A DNA stretch of 64,000 nucleotides. It comes from Shewanella sp. (GTDB lineage: Bacteria > Pseudomonadota > Gammaproteobacteria > Enterobacterales > Shewanellaceae). Shown one piece after another: positions 17,399 through 26,847 of this stretch. Within the stretch, counting starts at the first letter, position 1. Every line of letters starts with the position of its first letter. The stretch is from the NCBI RefSeq assembly GCF_013214165.1, contig NZ_JABSSM010000022.1, positions 1-64,000 on the forward strand, given 5' to 3'. The translations under genes were made by a program, and so were the position numbers. The notes beneath the pieces were generated by a model. It saw nothing but the letters and a program-made list of their open reading frames with translations. It was not told the DNA's origin and made no database searches.

Positions 17399-19114
17399 CT
17401 AGTTATCTGTCCTGTCTTTATCCTGAGAGTTGGCGCGTTGGATATCGTCATCTTTACGCCAAAAATCAAAAAAATTAAACCATTGCAAGGGTTCTCGCCG
17501 TGCAAAATATTCGAGTCGTGCACTGTAATGATTGACGGCTTGTTCGAGCCTCTGCATGCGTCCTTTTCTGGGGCCCTTGAGTGTATTTGAAAACGTTTCC
17601 AGGTGGACCACATAGCGGCCCTGTTCTCGCAGGCAGAACATGAGGTAGACAGGACAATCGAGCAGGCCGGCAAGGATAAAGGGTCCCTGAGGGAAGGGGG
17701 CCGGTTCTCCCATAAAGGGGGCATATATGACCCGCCCTTGGCTGTTGGACGAGGTCCTGTCTCCTGCGATGACGACCAGTTCACCGTCTTCTATCTTCTG
17801 CTGCAATAGCATAGAGGTGCTGGGGCCGAGCTCGCTGACCTGGATAAGGTTGACCGAACTGTCCGGATTGAGCTGTTTCAGTACCCGGTTAAAGTTCTCG
17901 GCATTATCGGTGAGCACCATGACGTTCACTTTCACCTTTTTTTGGTGAACCGATATCGCGCGGCATAGCTCTAAATTACCTAGGTGAGACACCAATAATA
18001 CGGCACCTTGGCCGGCTTCGAGCCGATCCGCCAGTAGGACTCTATTGGGAAAGTCTATCTGGCTGAGCTGGATGCGGTCGCACCAGGCATCGATGCGGTC
18101 AAGGGCCGCATTACCAAAGGCAAAGAAATGTTTGAGGCCGTGCTGCCATCCTAAGTCTCCCTGCAGTTGAGGGTGCTGGGGATCGCATGCTTTTACTCGG
18201 TTGAGAAACTCGAGGGAGGCCTTTCTCGCGTTGCGCCCGGTGAGGAAAAAATACAAGATCACCGGATACATGATGGCGCGACAAAGCCAGTGGCCACCGA
18301 GTTTATAGCTTGATGCCAGCAGCTTGATGCCCCAGTAACTGCCTCGCTCGCCTATGCTGGACCAGTGGGAGTTTGATTGATCACGATTACTGCCGCCTAT
18401 TATCTTGCGGGGCAAACGTTTCAGCATGCCGAAGAAGAGACGAGTATGCATACCTGAAATACGCAAGTTATCCCATAAGCCCTGAAAATGGCTGATGCCG
18501 TCTTCGGGATAGATGACTCGGGTCGGCAGATGAATGACTTGTACGCCTTGCCAGTGCAAGCGAACCATGACTTCTATATCGAAATCCATGCGCTCGCCGA
18601 GGGCATTGGTGAGGAAAAGCTGCTCGGTTGCTGCCAGGGGATAGACACGAAAACCGCACATGGCGTCCTGAATATCGAGACTTAGAGTCTCAACCCATAC
18701 CCAAAAGTGAGTGAGGTAGCGAGCGTATAAACGGATTTTAGGCACTGACTCATCGTATTGAGGCAAGCCGGAGATGAGTGCCTCTGGTTTTTCTTCGGCC
18801 CGAGCGAGCATGGCCGGAATGTCGTCTAAATTATGCTGGCCATCGGCATCGACCTGTAATGCATGGCTGTAACCCTCCCTGTAAGCGGCGCGCAATCCTG
18901 TGGTCACCGCGGCGCCTTTGCCGCGATTAAAGGGGTGGTGCAACAGGGTGACCCAGGAATAACGCTGGGCCAGAGATGTCAGCAGGTAGCGAGTGGCATC
19001 ATCGCTGCCATCGTTAACCAAATAGCAAGGCAGCTCAAGATGTGCCAGCCTCTCGAGGGTTGCCTCGATGGCGACAACATGGTTGTAATTAGGGATGACT
19101 AATGCGACTCGCAT
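17399..19114 (-). CDS. apeJ: APE glycosyltransferase-acyltransferase fusion ApeJ
   Basis: Two-domain protein of 571 residues. Residues 1 to about 230 are a family 2 glycosyltransferase (MRVALVIPNYNH, DGSDDATR, the DADGQHN metal-binding motif). The rest is an LpxL/HtrB-type acyltransferase with SHLGNLELCRA near residue 360 and GDRTS further on. The fusion is typical of APE clusters, and it probably attaches sugar and acyl groups to build the lipid anchor of the pigment. Its start shares one base with the stop of apeI, and it abuts the ammonia-lyase gene. Confidence 0.9.
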   Translation of the reverse strand: MRVALVIPNYNHVVAIEATLERLAHLELPCYLVNDGSDDATRYLLTSLAQRYSWVTLLHHPFNRGKGAAVTTGLRAAYREGYSHALQVDADGQHNLDDIPAMLARAEEKPEALISGLPQYDESVPKIRLYARYLTHFWVWVETLSLDIQDAMCGFRVYPLAATEQLFLTNALGERMDFDIEVMVRLHWQGVQVIHLPTRVIYPEDGISHFQGLWDNLRISGMHTRLFFGMLKRLPRKIIGGSNRDQSNSHWSSIGERGSYWGIKLLASSYKLGGHWLCRAIMYPVILYFFLTGRNARKASLEFLNRVKACDPQHPQLQGDLGWQHGLKHFFAFGNAALDRIDAWCDRIQLSQIDFPNRVLLADRLEAGQGAVLLVSHLGNLELCRAISVHQKKVKVNVMVLTDNAENFNRVLKQLNPDSSVNLIQVSELGPSTSMLLQQKIEDGELVVIAGDRTSSNSQGRVIYAPFMGEPAPFPQGPFILAGLLDCPVYLMFCLREQGRYVVHLETFSNTLKGPRKGRMQRLEQAVNHYSARLEYFARREPLQWFNFFDFWRKDDDIQRANSQDKDRTDN

Positions 19115-19491
19115 CAGCTGGCCTCACGAATAAGTGTTGATTCGGTCGCGAGTGCGACCCGACCCGATGCGAAACGTTTGTCGCCATCGAAGTAACGGAA
19201 AATCAACTTGGTCTTGGCCTTGTTCTCGCTGATCTCCAGGGTCACTTCAGAGTCAGGTAACATCAACTGCTGAAACTTGAGCACTTCTAAGGTGGCAATA
19301 TTTCGCGGGTAGCCGAAATGCTGGCAACCTAAGCGAATGGCCCAATCCAGTTGGGTCACGCCGGGAAGCACGGCCTGTTCGGGAAAGTGCCCCTTAAAAA
19401 AGGGTAAATTTGCGGCGATGAAGAGGCGAAATACGATGGCATCGCCATCACAGCTCTTGGATAGAATTTGAGGCAAACTGGATTTAATCAT
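19114..19491 (-). CDS. apeI: APE hotdog dehydratase ApeI
   Basis: Small hotdog protein of 125 residues. FFKGHFPEQAVLPGVTQLDW near residue 31 has the FabZ-type GHFP-x-x-PGV motif with the catalytic His. In APE pathways ApeI and ApeP form a dehydratase pair. It overlaps apeH by 8 bp and apeJ by 1 bp. Confidence 0.88.
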   Translation of the reverse strand: MIKSSLPQILSKSCDGDAIVFRLFIAANLPFFKGHFPEQAVLPGVTQLDWAIRLGCQHFGYPRNIATLEVLKFQQLMLPDSEVTLEISENKAKTKLIFRYFDGDKRFASGRVALATESTLIREAS

Positions 19492-20848
19492 GGTTGAATA
19501 ACTCGGTTAGCTGTGCCTGAATGCGTTTGCCTTGTTTGTTGACGGGCAGCCGATCTGGGTAGCGCCAACGTCTGGGTAAGGTCACCCGTTCAAACTGGCT
19601 CAACAGCTGGGCCTTGAGTAAATTGTTTAGGCTCAGCTTGCCTTCACTCTCGAGGTGGGCCTTACCATGTTCAGATAGTTCGATGACGGCGCCCAGTTGC
19701 ATGCGTGGCTGATTTAACATCACCAGGGCGGCATGACTGACTAGGGGGTGGCTCTCGAGTAGTGTCTCCATCTGCACCAGGCTGACACGTTTCTCTTCGA
19801 TCTTGATGATGCGATCCAGGCGTCCTTGCAGTCGAAACAGCCCAGGCTCGATGAGGGTTATCTTGTCTTCACATCTAAGCCAATGCTGATCTTCTAAATA
19901 GGGAGACTTGACGGTGAGGGCACCATCTTTGGGATCGGGTGATATTTCAACATTGGCAAAGGCTTGCCATGGTTGATCTTGCCTCATCTGGCGACGATAG
20001 CCGATACCACCGGTTTCCGTGCTACCGAACACTTCGATGGGCAGGCGTCCATAACAATGAGCTATGCCTTGCGCGGCGTCGAAGCTCAATGGACCGCCGG
20101 AACTGAAGACTAGGCTGGGTGATCTAAGTTGTTTCTCATTGTTTAGAGACTCAGGTAAGCGGGACAACTGAGCCGGACTGCTGATGAGGCACAGATTAGG
20201 AAACAGGCTGGTGTAGTAGGTCAGGGTCTCTGGATATTCGATGATATCACTCAAGAAGGGACGCCCTGCGGCTAATGGCCAAAGGATCTTGAACAATAAG
20301 CCATAAATATGTTGATGTGAAACCGTCGATACCACGCTACATTGGGGCAAGTGCTTGGCGAATGTGTGCTCCAACACGGTCACTTCGGCGTCTAATTGAG
20401 CGAGTGACTTACGGACGGCTTTAGGCTGGCCACTACTGCCCGAGGTATACAGCACCAGCTCGCCCCATTTCTCGCTGGTCGGCCATTGGCTTGTAGCCGA
20501 TGAGAGCTCTTTCTTAAGCATGACTAATGCCTTACCTTCACATAAAGCTTCATCGGAAATCACGCCATCGAATTTATGGGTCAAGTCACTCAAGCTACCC
20601 GTCTGGGTATTAGTCGGTAAGATGATCTCTTTTCCGGCGAGTAGTGCGGCACATAAACCGACAGCAAACAGATCACTGCAATCACAGGCTAATAACCAAC
20701 GTCGGCAAGGTGATTGACTCAGTTGCCGATGCACACTCGCAACCTGGTTGGTGAATGCACCGCCAGTGATAATATCATGATGGTTAAAACTGATAAGCTG
20801 TTGGCGCGAAGGCCCCTTGGATAACCAAGATTTGAGTAACGCTGTCAT
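19484..20848 (-). CDS. apeH: APE acyl-ACP/acyl-CoA ligase ApeH (ANL superfamily)
   Basis: AMP-forming ligase of 454 residues. The phosphate-binding loop LVLYTSGSSGQPKAVRKS and the FGSTETGGIGYR motif are present, and GRLDRIIKIEEKRVSL is the hinge to a short C-terminal domain. In APE synthesis it activates the aromatic acid starter and loads it onto a carrier protein. Here the acid could come from the operon's own ammonia-lyase. Start overlaps apeG by 4 bp. Confidence 0.9.
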   Translation of the reverse strand: MTALLKSWLSKGPSRQQLISFNHHDIITGGAFTNQVASVHRQLSQSPCRRWLLACDCSDLFAVGLCAALLAGKEIILPTNTQTGSLSDLTHKFDGVISDEALCEGKALVMLKKELSSATSQWPTSEKWGELVLYTSGSSGQPKAVRKSLAQLDAEVTVLEHTFAKHLPQCSVVSTVSHQHIYGLLFKILWPLAAGRPFLSDIIEYPETLTYYTSLFPNLCLISSPAQLSRLPESLNNEKQLRSPSLVFSSGGPLSFDAAQGIAHCYGRLPIEVFGSTETGGIGYRRQMRQDQPWQAFANVEISPDPKDGALTVKSPYLEDQHWLRCEDKITLIEPGLFRLQGRLDRIIKIEEKRVSLVQMETLLESHPLVSHAALVMLNQPRMQLGAVIELSEHGKAHLESEGKLSLNNLLKAQLLSQFERVTLPRRWRYPDRLPVNKQGKRIQAQLTELFNHD

Positions 20849-21393
20849 GATTTATTCAACCAAATAGTTCTATACAACCACTCGCCACCCAGTAGCGAAC
20901 CGATAAGTAGATAGGCGATGAGCCCATTATACAGGGTCCAGATCTCTAACGAGGCGTAGAGCGCCGTGTATAACGCCATTGACCCATTAAAAACAAATAA
21001 GCCACACCATATCAGGGTGACTTTTTTCAGGTAAGGAGTCGCCTCGTGCGGCAGTTCGGGCTCCTTTAATCTTGCTAGTCTCTCTATCATGCTAGGGCCT
21101 AACTTTAGAGAGTAAACAAACAGCATCAGCATACTGAGATTTATGACTACAGGATAATAGAGTAACCAGTCATGCCGTTTGGCGATAAAACTTGCCGCCG
21201 TTAATCCTATGCCTACTAAAATCGGCAAGATCATGGCTTTGACTTGTTGCTTCTGAATCAATAATCGTAGGATTAAGATGAAACAAAGCACCATAGCTAT
21301 GGTGCCAGCAGGCAAATAGTTGAGTCCGAAATAGACTGCTAAAGGGTATCCCAGCAGCAGAATACCGGTGACTATTTGCAAAAATAGCCGCAT
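20845..21393 (-). CDS. apeG: APE cluster integral membrane protein ApeG (COG4648)
   Basis: Hydrophobic protein of 182 residues with about six membrane helices separated by short loops (MRLFLQIVTGILLLGYPLAV at the start, LYNGLIAYLLIGSLLGGEWLYR at the end). COG4648 proteins are found almost only in APE clusters; the function is not established. It shares one base with the end of apeF. Confidence 0.8.
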   Translation of the reverse strand: MRLFLQIVTGILLLGYPLAVYFGLNYLPAGTIAMVLCFILILRLLIQKQQVKAMILPILVGIGLTAASFIAKRHDWLLYYPVVINLSMLMLFVYSLKLGPSMIERLARLKEPELPHEATPYLKKVTLIWCGLFVFNGSMALYTALYASLEIWTLYNGLIAYLLIGSLLGGEWLYRTIWLNKS

Positions 21394-21641
21394 TACTCTT
21401 GAACGAGTCCTTCGATGGCAGAAACCACATCGTCTACGGTGCGCACGGCTTTAAATTCTTCAGGTTTGATCTTCTTGCCTGTCATCTGTTGTAGCTTGAT
21501 GACGAGATCGACAGCATCGATACTGTCCAGATCGAGTTCTTCGTATAGGGACGCTGATGGTGAGATATCGGCCTCATCGATCTCGAATTCTTCGACTAAA
21601 ATGCGAGTTAAGGTGTGCAGTATTTGTTCACGGCTTTGCAT
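21393..21641 (-). CDS. apeF: APE acyl carrier protein ApeF
   Basis: Carrier protein of 82 residues, acidic and helical. The phosphopantetheine attachment Ser is in DLDSIDAVDLV near residue 40. One of two carriers in the cluster that hold the growing polyene or the starter. It lies 8 bp after apeE. Confidence 0.9.
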   Translation of the reverse strand: MQSREQILHTLTRILVEEFEIDEADISPSASLYEELDLDSIDAVDLVIKLQQMTGKKIKPEEFKAVRTVDDVVSAIEGLVQE

Positions 21642-21649
21642 AATCTCTC

Positions 21650-21907
21650 CTAAACTCGCTGCGATTCGATAAAGCTGGCCAGACTCGACACGCTGTAAAA
21701 ATGTGCCTTGGTGGCATCTGAATTGGCTTCGATTTTGACATCGAACTGCTTCTTAATTGCCAGTCCAAGCTCCAGGGCATCGATTGAATCTAGTCCTAGA
21801 CCTTCACCGAATAGCGCCGCCTCGGTGTCGATATCATCGACAGTGACATCTTCGAGATCTAGGCTATCTATGATTAATTGTTTTATTTCGTTATCTAGTT
21901 TCATCAT
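21650..21907 (-). CDS. apeE: APE acyl carrier protein ApeE
   Basis: Carrier protein of 85 residues with the attachment Ser in GLGLDSIDALELGLA near residue 40. It overlaps the end of apeD by 17 bp. The split of work between ApeE and ApeF cannot be read from sequence; in characterised systems the growing chain is mainly on ApeE and the starter is also loaded through a carrier. Confidence 0.9.
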   Translation of the reverse strand: MMKLDNEIKQLIIDSLDLEDVTVDDIDTEAALFGEGLGLDSIDALELGLAIKKQFDVKIEANSDATKAHFYSVSSLASFIESQRV

Positions 21908-22697
21908 GTTCTAAGTTCGTCTTAAAGTAATCTTCCAGATCCCGTGTAAGTTGACGTGCCATTTTCGCATCGCCTCCGGCAATCGCATCATACCTGATAT
22001 GGTCGATGGTTTCGCCTACTTCGACTCGCATGCCTATGGTGCGACGGGGTATTTGATACCAGGCTTCTTGTTTACTCAAGCCTGGTGCATTGGTACGAAG
22101 AACCACAGGCAACAAATCTGTCTTGGTTCTCAGTGCAATATTGGCGGCGCCTCTGGCAAAGCTGTTGATGCTAGTGCCTAAGACTGTGCGTGTGCCTTCG
22201 GGGAAAATGATTAAATTGGTGCCGTTTTTTAGCACATGTCTGCAATCTTCCAGTAGCAATTCGGCGCCTCGATTGGGGATATAACCGGCACAGGCGACCA
22301 CTCCACGCATGAAAGGGTTGCGCCAGATCCCTTGTTTAACGATACAGCCCGCGTTGGGCATCAAGCTGATCAATACCACCACATCGACCAGAGTCGGATG
22401 ATTAACGATCACCACTCTGCCTTTAGCCGAGGTGAGACGCGCTATATTTTCAGGACTCACCTTGATGACCCCCGCCCAGGTTAGCATATAAACGAAGCCG
22501 CGAAACATGATGTGTACCGCCTGCTGTACGCGGCGGATCCGCTCTAATTCTGTGCCTGGCCAGAACCTCAACAGGGGTAACAGGGTTAACGAGCTCAGCA
22601 AGCCACCGATACCGAAGGTGATATAACAAGTAACGCCGCCTATCCATCTGGGAACATAGGCTAGTCCTGTTAATCTGACTGCGGGGGTATCAGTCAA
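21891..22697 (-). CDS. apeD: APE lysophospholipid-type acyltransferase ApeD
   Basis: PlsC-like acyltransferase of 268 residues. VNHPTLVDVVV is the NHx4D-like motif near residue 98, and FPEGTRT the phosphate-binding motif near 165. An N-terminal hydrophobic segment (CYITFGIGGLLSSLTLLPLL) anchors it to the inner membrane. It probably acylates the glycosylated polyene anchor. It overlaps apeC by 8 bp. Confidence 0.88.
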   Translation of the reverse strand: MTDTPAVRLTGLAYVPRWIGGVTCYITFGIGGLLSSLTLLPLLRFWPGTELERIRRVQQAVHIMFRGFVYMLTWAGVIKVSPENIARLTSAKGRVVIVNHPTLVDVVVLISLMPNAGCIVKQGIWRNPFMRGVVACAGYIPNRGAELLLEDCRHVLKNGTNLIIFPEGTRTVLGTSINSFARGAANIALRTKTDLLPVVLRTNAPGLSKQEAWYQIPRRTIGMRVEVGETIDHIRYDAIAGGDAKMARQLTRDLEDYFKTNLEHDETR

Positions 22698-23406
22698 AGC
22701 TGAGTTGCCAATGATAGTGACCCAAGTTACCGGCTAGAGTCCTGACAACAGACAAACTGTGTATCAGCTCAGCATAACTAATCTTTCTATTTCCCCGGGG
22801 CTGACTGAGCGTTAATTGTGGTTTTGTACATGTCTCATCGTATCGCTGGAGAACTAAGGCAAGAGAGATGGGGAGGCTAATGTCATCAACAAAATGTGTG
22901 TATATGTCGGGCACAGGCTGATCGCCGAAGACGAGTAATACCGGGGCCGGATCTTCATGGAGCAGGGCATAGGCTTCGATAAGTGCCTGTGGCAAGCTTT
23001 CTTCACCCGCGGCAATAGACGTCGACGGGGCTCGATTATCCGTAAGAATACTGTAAATTCCGCTTGCTGTGTTGTGCACCGATTGGCTAAAGGCCGTTGG
23101 AGAAAGAGGTTCTTGTGCGACTAGGTTATCGAGTAAGCCTAAGGTGCGATGTAACTCTCCGTGCCTGGAGGCAAAAATTGTGCGGCATGAATTAGGTGCA
23201 TCGGCCTGAAATGCGGCCTCGAGTTGCATCTTGGTCAAGGCGCTATAGCGTCGTCGCTGCATTGCAGGGACTCGTGCTAATTTAGGCGCATCAGGCACAG
23301 AGGGGCTTTGGTTATCATCGGAACTTTGCCAATGCTGCCAATCTTGGGGTTGCTGATGTCGGGGGGACCAGGCTCCCCAAGAACAAATGTTAAACCTTAA
23401 CTGCAA
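22690..23406 (-). CDS. apeC: APE ketosynthase-like chain-length factor ApeC
   Basis: First gene of the operon, 238 residues. It resembles the N-terminal half of a ketosynthase ('Ketoacyl-synt_2') with FASRHGELHRTLGLLDNL and AFSQSVHNTASGIYSI, but the catalytic Cys motif is absent. That is what is expected of the chain-length-factor partner of ApeO. Upstream 240 bp contain a possible promoter. The usual neighbours apeA and apeB are not seen on this side; a DUF3014 gene comes next. Confidence 0.85.
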   Translation of the reverse strand: MQLRFNICSWGAWSPRHQQPQDWQHWQSSDDNQSPSVPDAPKLARVPAMQRRRYSALTKMQLEAAFQADAPNSCRTIFASRHGELHRTLGLLDNLVAQEPLSPTAFSQSVHNTASGIYSILTDNRAPSTSIAAGEESLPQALIEAYALLHEDPAPVLLVFGDQPVPDIYTHFVDDISLPISLALVLQRYDETCTKPQLTLSQPRGNRKISYAELIHSLSVVRTLAGNLGHYHWQLSFD

Positions 23407-23445
23407 CGGAATGCCTCTGACACTAGATTAAAAATTGAGGATATA

Positions 23446-23474
23446 TTTATTAAATCAAGGGATTATCTTGTCAA
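23446..23474 (-). promoter_or_regulatory. Possible promoter of the APE operon
   Basis: On the minus strand a perfect TTGACA (23469-23474) is followed after about 17-18 bp by an AT-rich ATAAAT-like -10 element, about 40 bp ahead of the apeC start. The 12-mer ACACTAGATTAA occurs twice, at 23420-23431 and 23516-23527, on either side of this site and could be a regulator binding site. Both are visual matches only. Confidence 0.35.
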
Positions 23475-23598
23475 ATCCCGAGCTGGCAAGCAAGTTGCCA
23501 TTTTTGCGTTATTCTACACTAGATTAACTGGGATGATGAAGTGTTTTGAGACACAGGTGTTGTTGAAATGTATATGCTTGTGACGTTTGGAGTGATAA

Positions 23599-23622
23599 AA
23601 CCCGCAGCCTATGCAACGGGTT
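23599..23622 (-). terminator. Terminator of the DUF3014 gene
   Basis: AACCCG-N12-CGGGTT hairpin followed on the minus strand by a short T run (TTTTATC), 24 bp past the stop codon of the DUF3014 gene. It would also insulate the APE promoter from upstream transcription. Confidence 0.5.
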
Positions 23623-23645
23623 GGTTTGTGGCGGGAGCTTGTCTA

Positions 23646-24512
23646 TTAGCCTGCTAAATATTTTTTCAGCTTACGCAGCGCCGCTTTCACCTTCTTGGTG
23701 TTTTCGGGACCCATGCGCACCATAAGTTTCTGTGCGTTGGGCAGTGCTTCTAGCTGAGGATCGACAAACTGATAGTTTACACTGATGCCATCGAGTTCAA
23801 TGGGCTGCTCTATGACAGGAGCCGCCAGCATGATGTCGATCGCTTGCAGTAACCTCTGATTGAAGCTCATGTCACCGTAGCCTAGCTCCTCGAATGCCTC
23901 TTCAAGCAAGGGCGTTAGCTCCTTGTAGGTCGCTGCGAGTTGTTGTTCATCTAAGTTAGCGACAAAATTGGCGTACAGATCATATCTGTGATAGCTATCG
24001 GGATTAAGATATGTCTTGTTGGTGATGTCTGACACCGTGAAGCTTCTGTCGGGGGCCTTGAGAGGGCTCACTTTTCGTGCCAGTTCACCCTGGGCTATGT
24101 TATCGATGAAGACCACGAAATGCCTGACCAGATCTTTTTCCACTAACATTGGCTCGATCTTCATGCCATCGGCAATTTCGACCGTTTTCTGATGTACATA
24201 GCCGTCGCTGTTACTCAAGCTCGGCAGTGGTTCTACCTGTATTTGTGGTTCCACTTCAATTTCAATTATTTCAGGCTCTATGACGTCTTCAATCACAGAT
24301 TCCGCAATATCCGCAATCGTTATCAGGGGCTCTTGCGGTATAACATTCTGCACTTCAACGGGCTGCGGCACAGGCTCAGGTTCATCGGCTTGGAAGTAAT
24401 AATAGGCACCTCCTGCAATGATCGCTGCCACCGCAAGGGTAACAATGGCTAAAGTACTGGAATTAGCTGACTTCTCTTGTGGCGCGATTCTATCTTCTTG
24501 ATTGACTTGCAT
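23646..24512 (-). CDS. DUF3014 family membrane-anchored protein
   Basis: Protein of 288 residues with one N-terminal membrane helix (LAIVTLAVAAIIAGGAYYYF, about 22-41). A proline/glutamate/valine-rich linker follows (EPEPVPQPVEV and similar to about residue 95), then a globular domain matching DUF3014 (VHQKTVEIADGMKIEPMLVEKDLVRHFVVFIDN). The domain probably sits in the periplasm. No enzymatic role is known. It has its own terminator and is not part of the pigment operon, although it lies just upstream of it. Confidence 0.8.
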   Translation of the reverse strand: MQVNQEDRIAPQEKSANSSTLAIVTLAVAAIIAGGAYYYFQADEPEPVPQPVEVQNVIPQEPLITIADIAESVIEDVIEPEIIEIEVEPQIQVEPLPSLSNSDGYVHQKTVEIADGMKIEPMLVEKDLVRHFVVFIDNIAQGELARKVSPLKAPDRSFTVSDITNKTYLNPDSYHRYDLYANFVANLDEQQLAATYKELTPLLEEAFEELGYGDMSFNQRLLQAIDIMLAAPVIEQPIELDGISVNYQFVDPQLEALPNAQKLMVRMGPENTKKVKAALRKLKKYLAG

Positions 24513-24673
24513 GTAATACCCTTTGTAAATACGACTCGGTTACAGGAGGTGACAGCTCTAATACCCAAAAGAGGGCTAGTCCATTTTGCAAAATTTAGCG
24601 GCCTTGTCTATAGGTATTAGCCGAATTAAAGAATAATTAATCGAATAACAATTAACGGATTTATGCTTGCCCT

Positions 24674-26749
24674 CTAAGCTTGGACGTACTGGTCTCGATC
24701 GCCTAGCCAACGTTGCACTATGCCATCGACATTATCCGGGACCTGTTCCATGATATGTACGGCCAGCTTCTGAATGTTGGGGATCAGTGCCTGATCTCGA
24801 ACCAGATCGGCAATCTTCATGTCGGCAATGCCGGTCTGCTTGGTGCCTAAGACCTCGCCCGGGCCCCTGATCTCCAGATCTTTCTGCGCTATGATGAAGC
24901 CATCGTTGCTCGCTCTGAGTACCCCCAATCGCTTGGTCGCCGTCGGTGACAAGGGCGCCTTATACATGAGTACGCAGTGACTGGCGACGGCGCCTCGACC
25001 GACTCGTCCCCTGAGTTGATGCAATTGAGCCAGACCTAAACGTTCCGGGTTCTCTATGATCATCAGGCTGGCATTGGGAACATCTACCCCCACTTCTATG
25101 ACTGTGGTGGCCACCAGGAGCTGCAGTTCACCAGATTTGAACTCGGCCATGATGGCCTTTTTCTCGGCAGACTTCATGCGTCCATGGATCAAGCCTATTT
25201 TGAGTTCGGGCAGTGCCAAGGTCAGCTCTGCGGCGGTATCTTCTGCCGCCTGACATTCCAGAGCTTCCGACTCTTCGATCAAGGTGCATACCCAATAGGT
25301 CTGTCTACCATCATAGGTGGCAGCATGGCGAACTCTCTCTATGACCTCATTGCGTCTCATGTCGGCCACGGCTACGGTTGTCACCGGAGTTCGCCCTGGT
25401 GGCAACTCGTCTATCACAGAGGTATCGAGATCGGCATAGGCTGTCATGGCCAAGGTGCGCGGAATTGGCGTCGCTGTCATGATCAGCTGGTGGGGATGGA
25501 AGCCCTGGCTGATGCCTTTCTCTCGCAGGCCAAGCCTCTGATGAACGCCGAATCTATGTTGTTCATCTATGATGATGAGAGCAAGATTGTTGAACACAAC
25601 CTGCTCCTGAAAAATCGCATGGGTGCCGATAACGATATTAGCCGCGCCGGACTCAATATCTTGCAAAGCTTGCGCTCTGGCCTTGCCCTTGACCTTACCG
25701 GCTAGCCAGCCGACTTTGAGCCCCAGAGGCTCAAACCAGAGGGCGAAGTTCTCGGCGTGCTGTTCGGCGAGTAATTCTGTCGGGGCCATCATGGCCACCT
25801 GATAGCCATTTTCTATGGCCTGCAATGCCGCCAAAGCTGCCACTAATGTCTTCCCCGAGCCCACATCTCCTTGAACCAGACGCATCATAGGCGAACTTTT
25901 TTCGAGATCGCTGCCGATGTCAACGCCGACTCTCTGTTGCGCCCCGGTAGGCTTAAAAGGCAGTGCCTTGAGGAAGGGGTTGAGTAGTTTACCTGTTGCG
26001 GTCAGACTCACGGCGTGATCGCGATTGCTGCGTTGACGCAACTTGAGCATGCTCAGGTTATGGGCTAAGAGTTCCTCCTGGATCAAGCGTTGCTGCGCCG
26101 GGTGGTGACCTTGCTCAAGATCGAACTGGGAAACCTGGTTATTGGGTCGATGTAATAGCTGTAAGGCCGCGTTGAGACTCAGGTTGTTGGGTTGCAGCTG
26201 AGGTGGGAGGAGTTCCTGCAAGCCGCCGCCGTCGAGCATGGCCAAGGCTTGATCTGTCAGCTTTATCCAACTCGCCTGCTTTAAGCCTTCGGTTGTCGGA
26301 TAAACAGGCGTCAAGGTATCACTCATGACCTGGTCGTCATCTGCGTGGATCAGCTTATATTCTGGATGGACTATCTCGGCCTGATGTTTGCCGCGACGTA
26401 TCTCTCCATAGGCCCTGATGCTTGCGCCATTGACTAGGCCATTCTTCTGCGCCACAGAAAAATTAAAAAACCTGAGGGTTAAGTAGCCTGTGTCATCTCT
26501 CACGGTACAGGTCATCATGCGCTTGCGGCCCTGGATGATCTGACTGGACTGGATCACGGCTTCTATGGTGCCGTAACTGCCAGGATAGAGTGAGGCTATG
26601 GGATATATTTGAGTGCGGTCTTCATATCTTAATGGCAGGTGGAATAGTAGATCTTGTATCGTATGAATGCCGAGCTTAGCCAGACGTTCGGCCATCTTCT
26701 TGGCAACGCCCTTAAGATCTGTGACAGGAACAAGATCGAGTCTCTTCAC
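24674..26749 (-). CDS. recG: ATP-dependent DNA helicase RecG
   Basis: Helicase of 691 residues that regresses stalled forks and processes branched DNA. The N-terminal wedge domain has an OB fold (about 60-150). The Walker A is QGDVGSGKT near residue 295, the DEQH box is IIIDEQHRFG near 395, and TATPIPRTLAM is motif III. The C-terminal helicase domain ends in QLRGRVGRG and the RecG-specific TRG region. Length equals that of E. coli RecG. It is separated from trmH by about 6 kb of other genes, unlike the E. coli gmk-rpoZ-spoT-trmH-recG run. Confidence 0.97.
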   Translation of the reverse strand: MKRLDLVPVTDLKGVAKKMAERLAKLGIHTIQDLLFHLPLRYEDRTQIYPIASLYPGSYGTIEAVIQSSQIIQGRKRMMTCTVRDDTGYLTLRFFNFSVAQKNGLVNGASIRAYGEIRRGKHQAEIVHPEYKLIHADDDQVMSDTLTPVYPTTEGLKQASWIKLTDQALAMLDGGGLQELLPPQLQPNNLSLNAALQLLHRPNNQVSQFDLEQGHHPAQQRLIQEELLAHNLSMLKLRQRSNRDHAVSLTATGKLLNPFLKALPFKPTGAQQRVGVDIGSDLEKSSPMMRLVQGDVGSGKTLVAALAALQAIENGYQVAMMAPTELLAEQHAENFALWFEPLGLKVGWLAGKVKGKARAQALQDIESGAANIVIGTHAIFQEQVVFNNLALIIIDEQHRFGVHQRLGLREKGISQGFHPHQLIMTATPIPRTLAMTAYADLDTSVIDELPPGRTPVTTVAVADMRRNEVIERVRHAATYDGRQTYWVCTLIEESEALECQAAEDTAAELTLALPELKIGLIHGRMKSAEKKAIMAEFKSGELQLLVATTVIEVGVDVPNASLMIIENPERLGLAQLHQLRGRVGRGAVASHCVLMYKAPLSPTATKRLGVLRASNDGFIIAQKDLEIRGPGEVLGTKQTGIADMKIADLVRDQALIPNIQKLAVHIMEQVPDNVDGIVQRWLGDRDQYVQA

Positions 26750-26847
26750 GCCCGGTACCCATTTTATCGATTGAATGTTATCTGAGTAAAATACTCAAAC
26801 ACTGTATTTATATACATATACTATCAGATAAACCCATGATGGCAATG

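Noticed and set aside
23407-23645. Possible gene between apeC and DUF3014
   Set aside because: No open frame or ribosome-binding site is convincing; the space looks like promoter plus terminator.
25184-25705. Plus-strand ORF of 173 codons
   Set aside because: It lies antisense inside recG and its translation has no protein-like pattern. It is a shadow of the recG codon usage.
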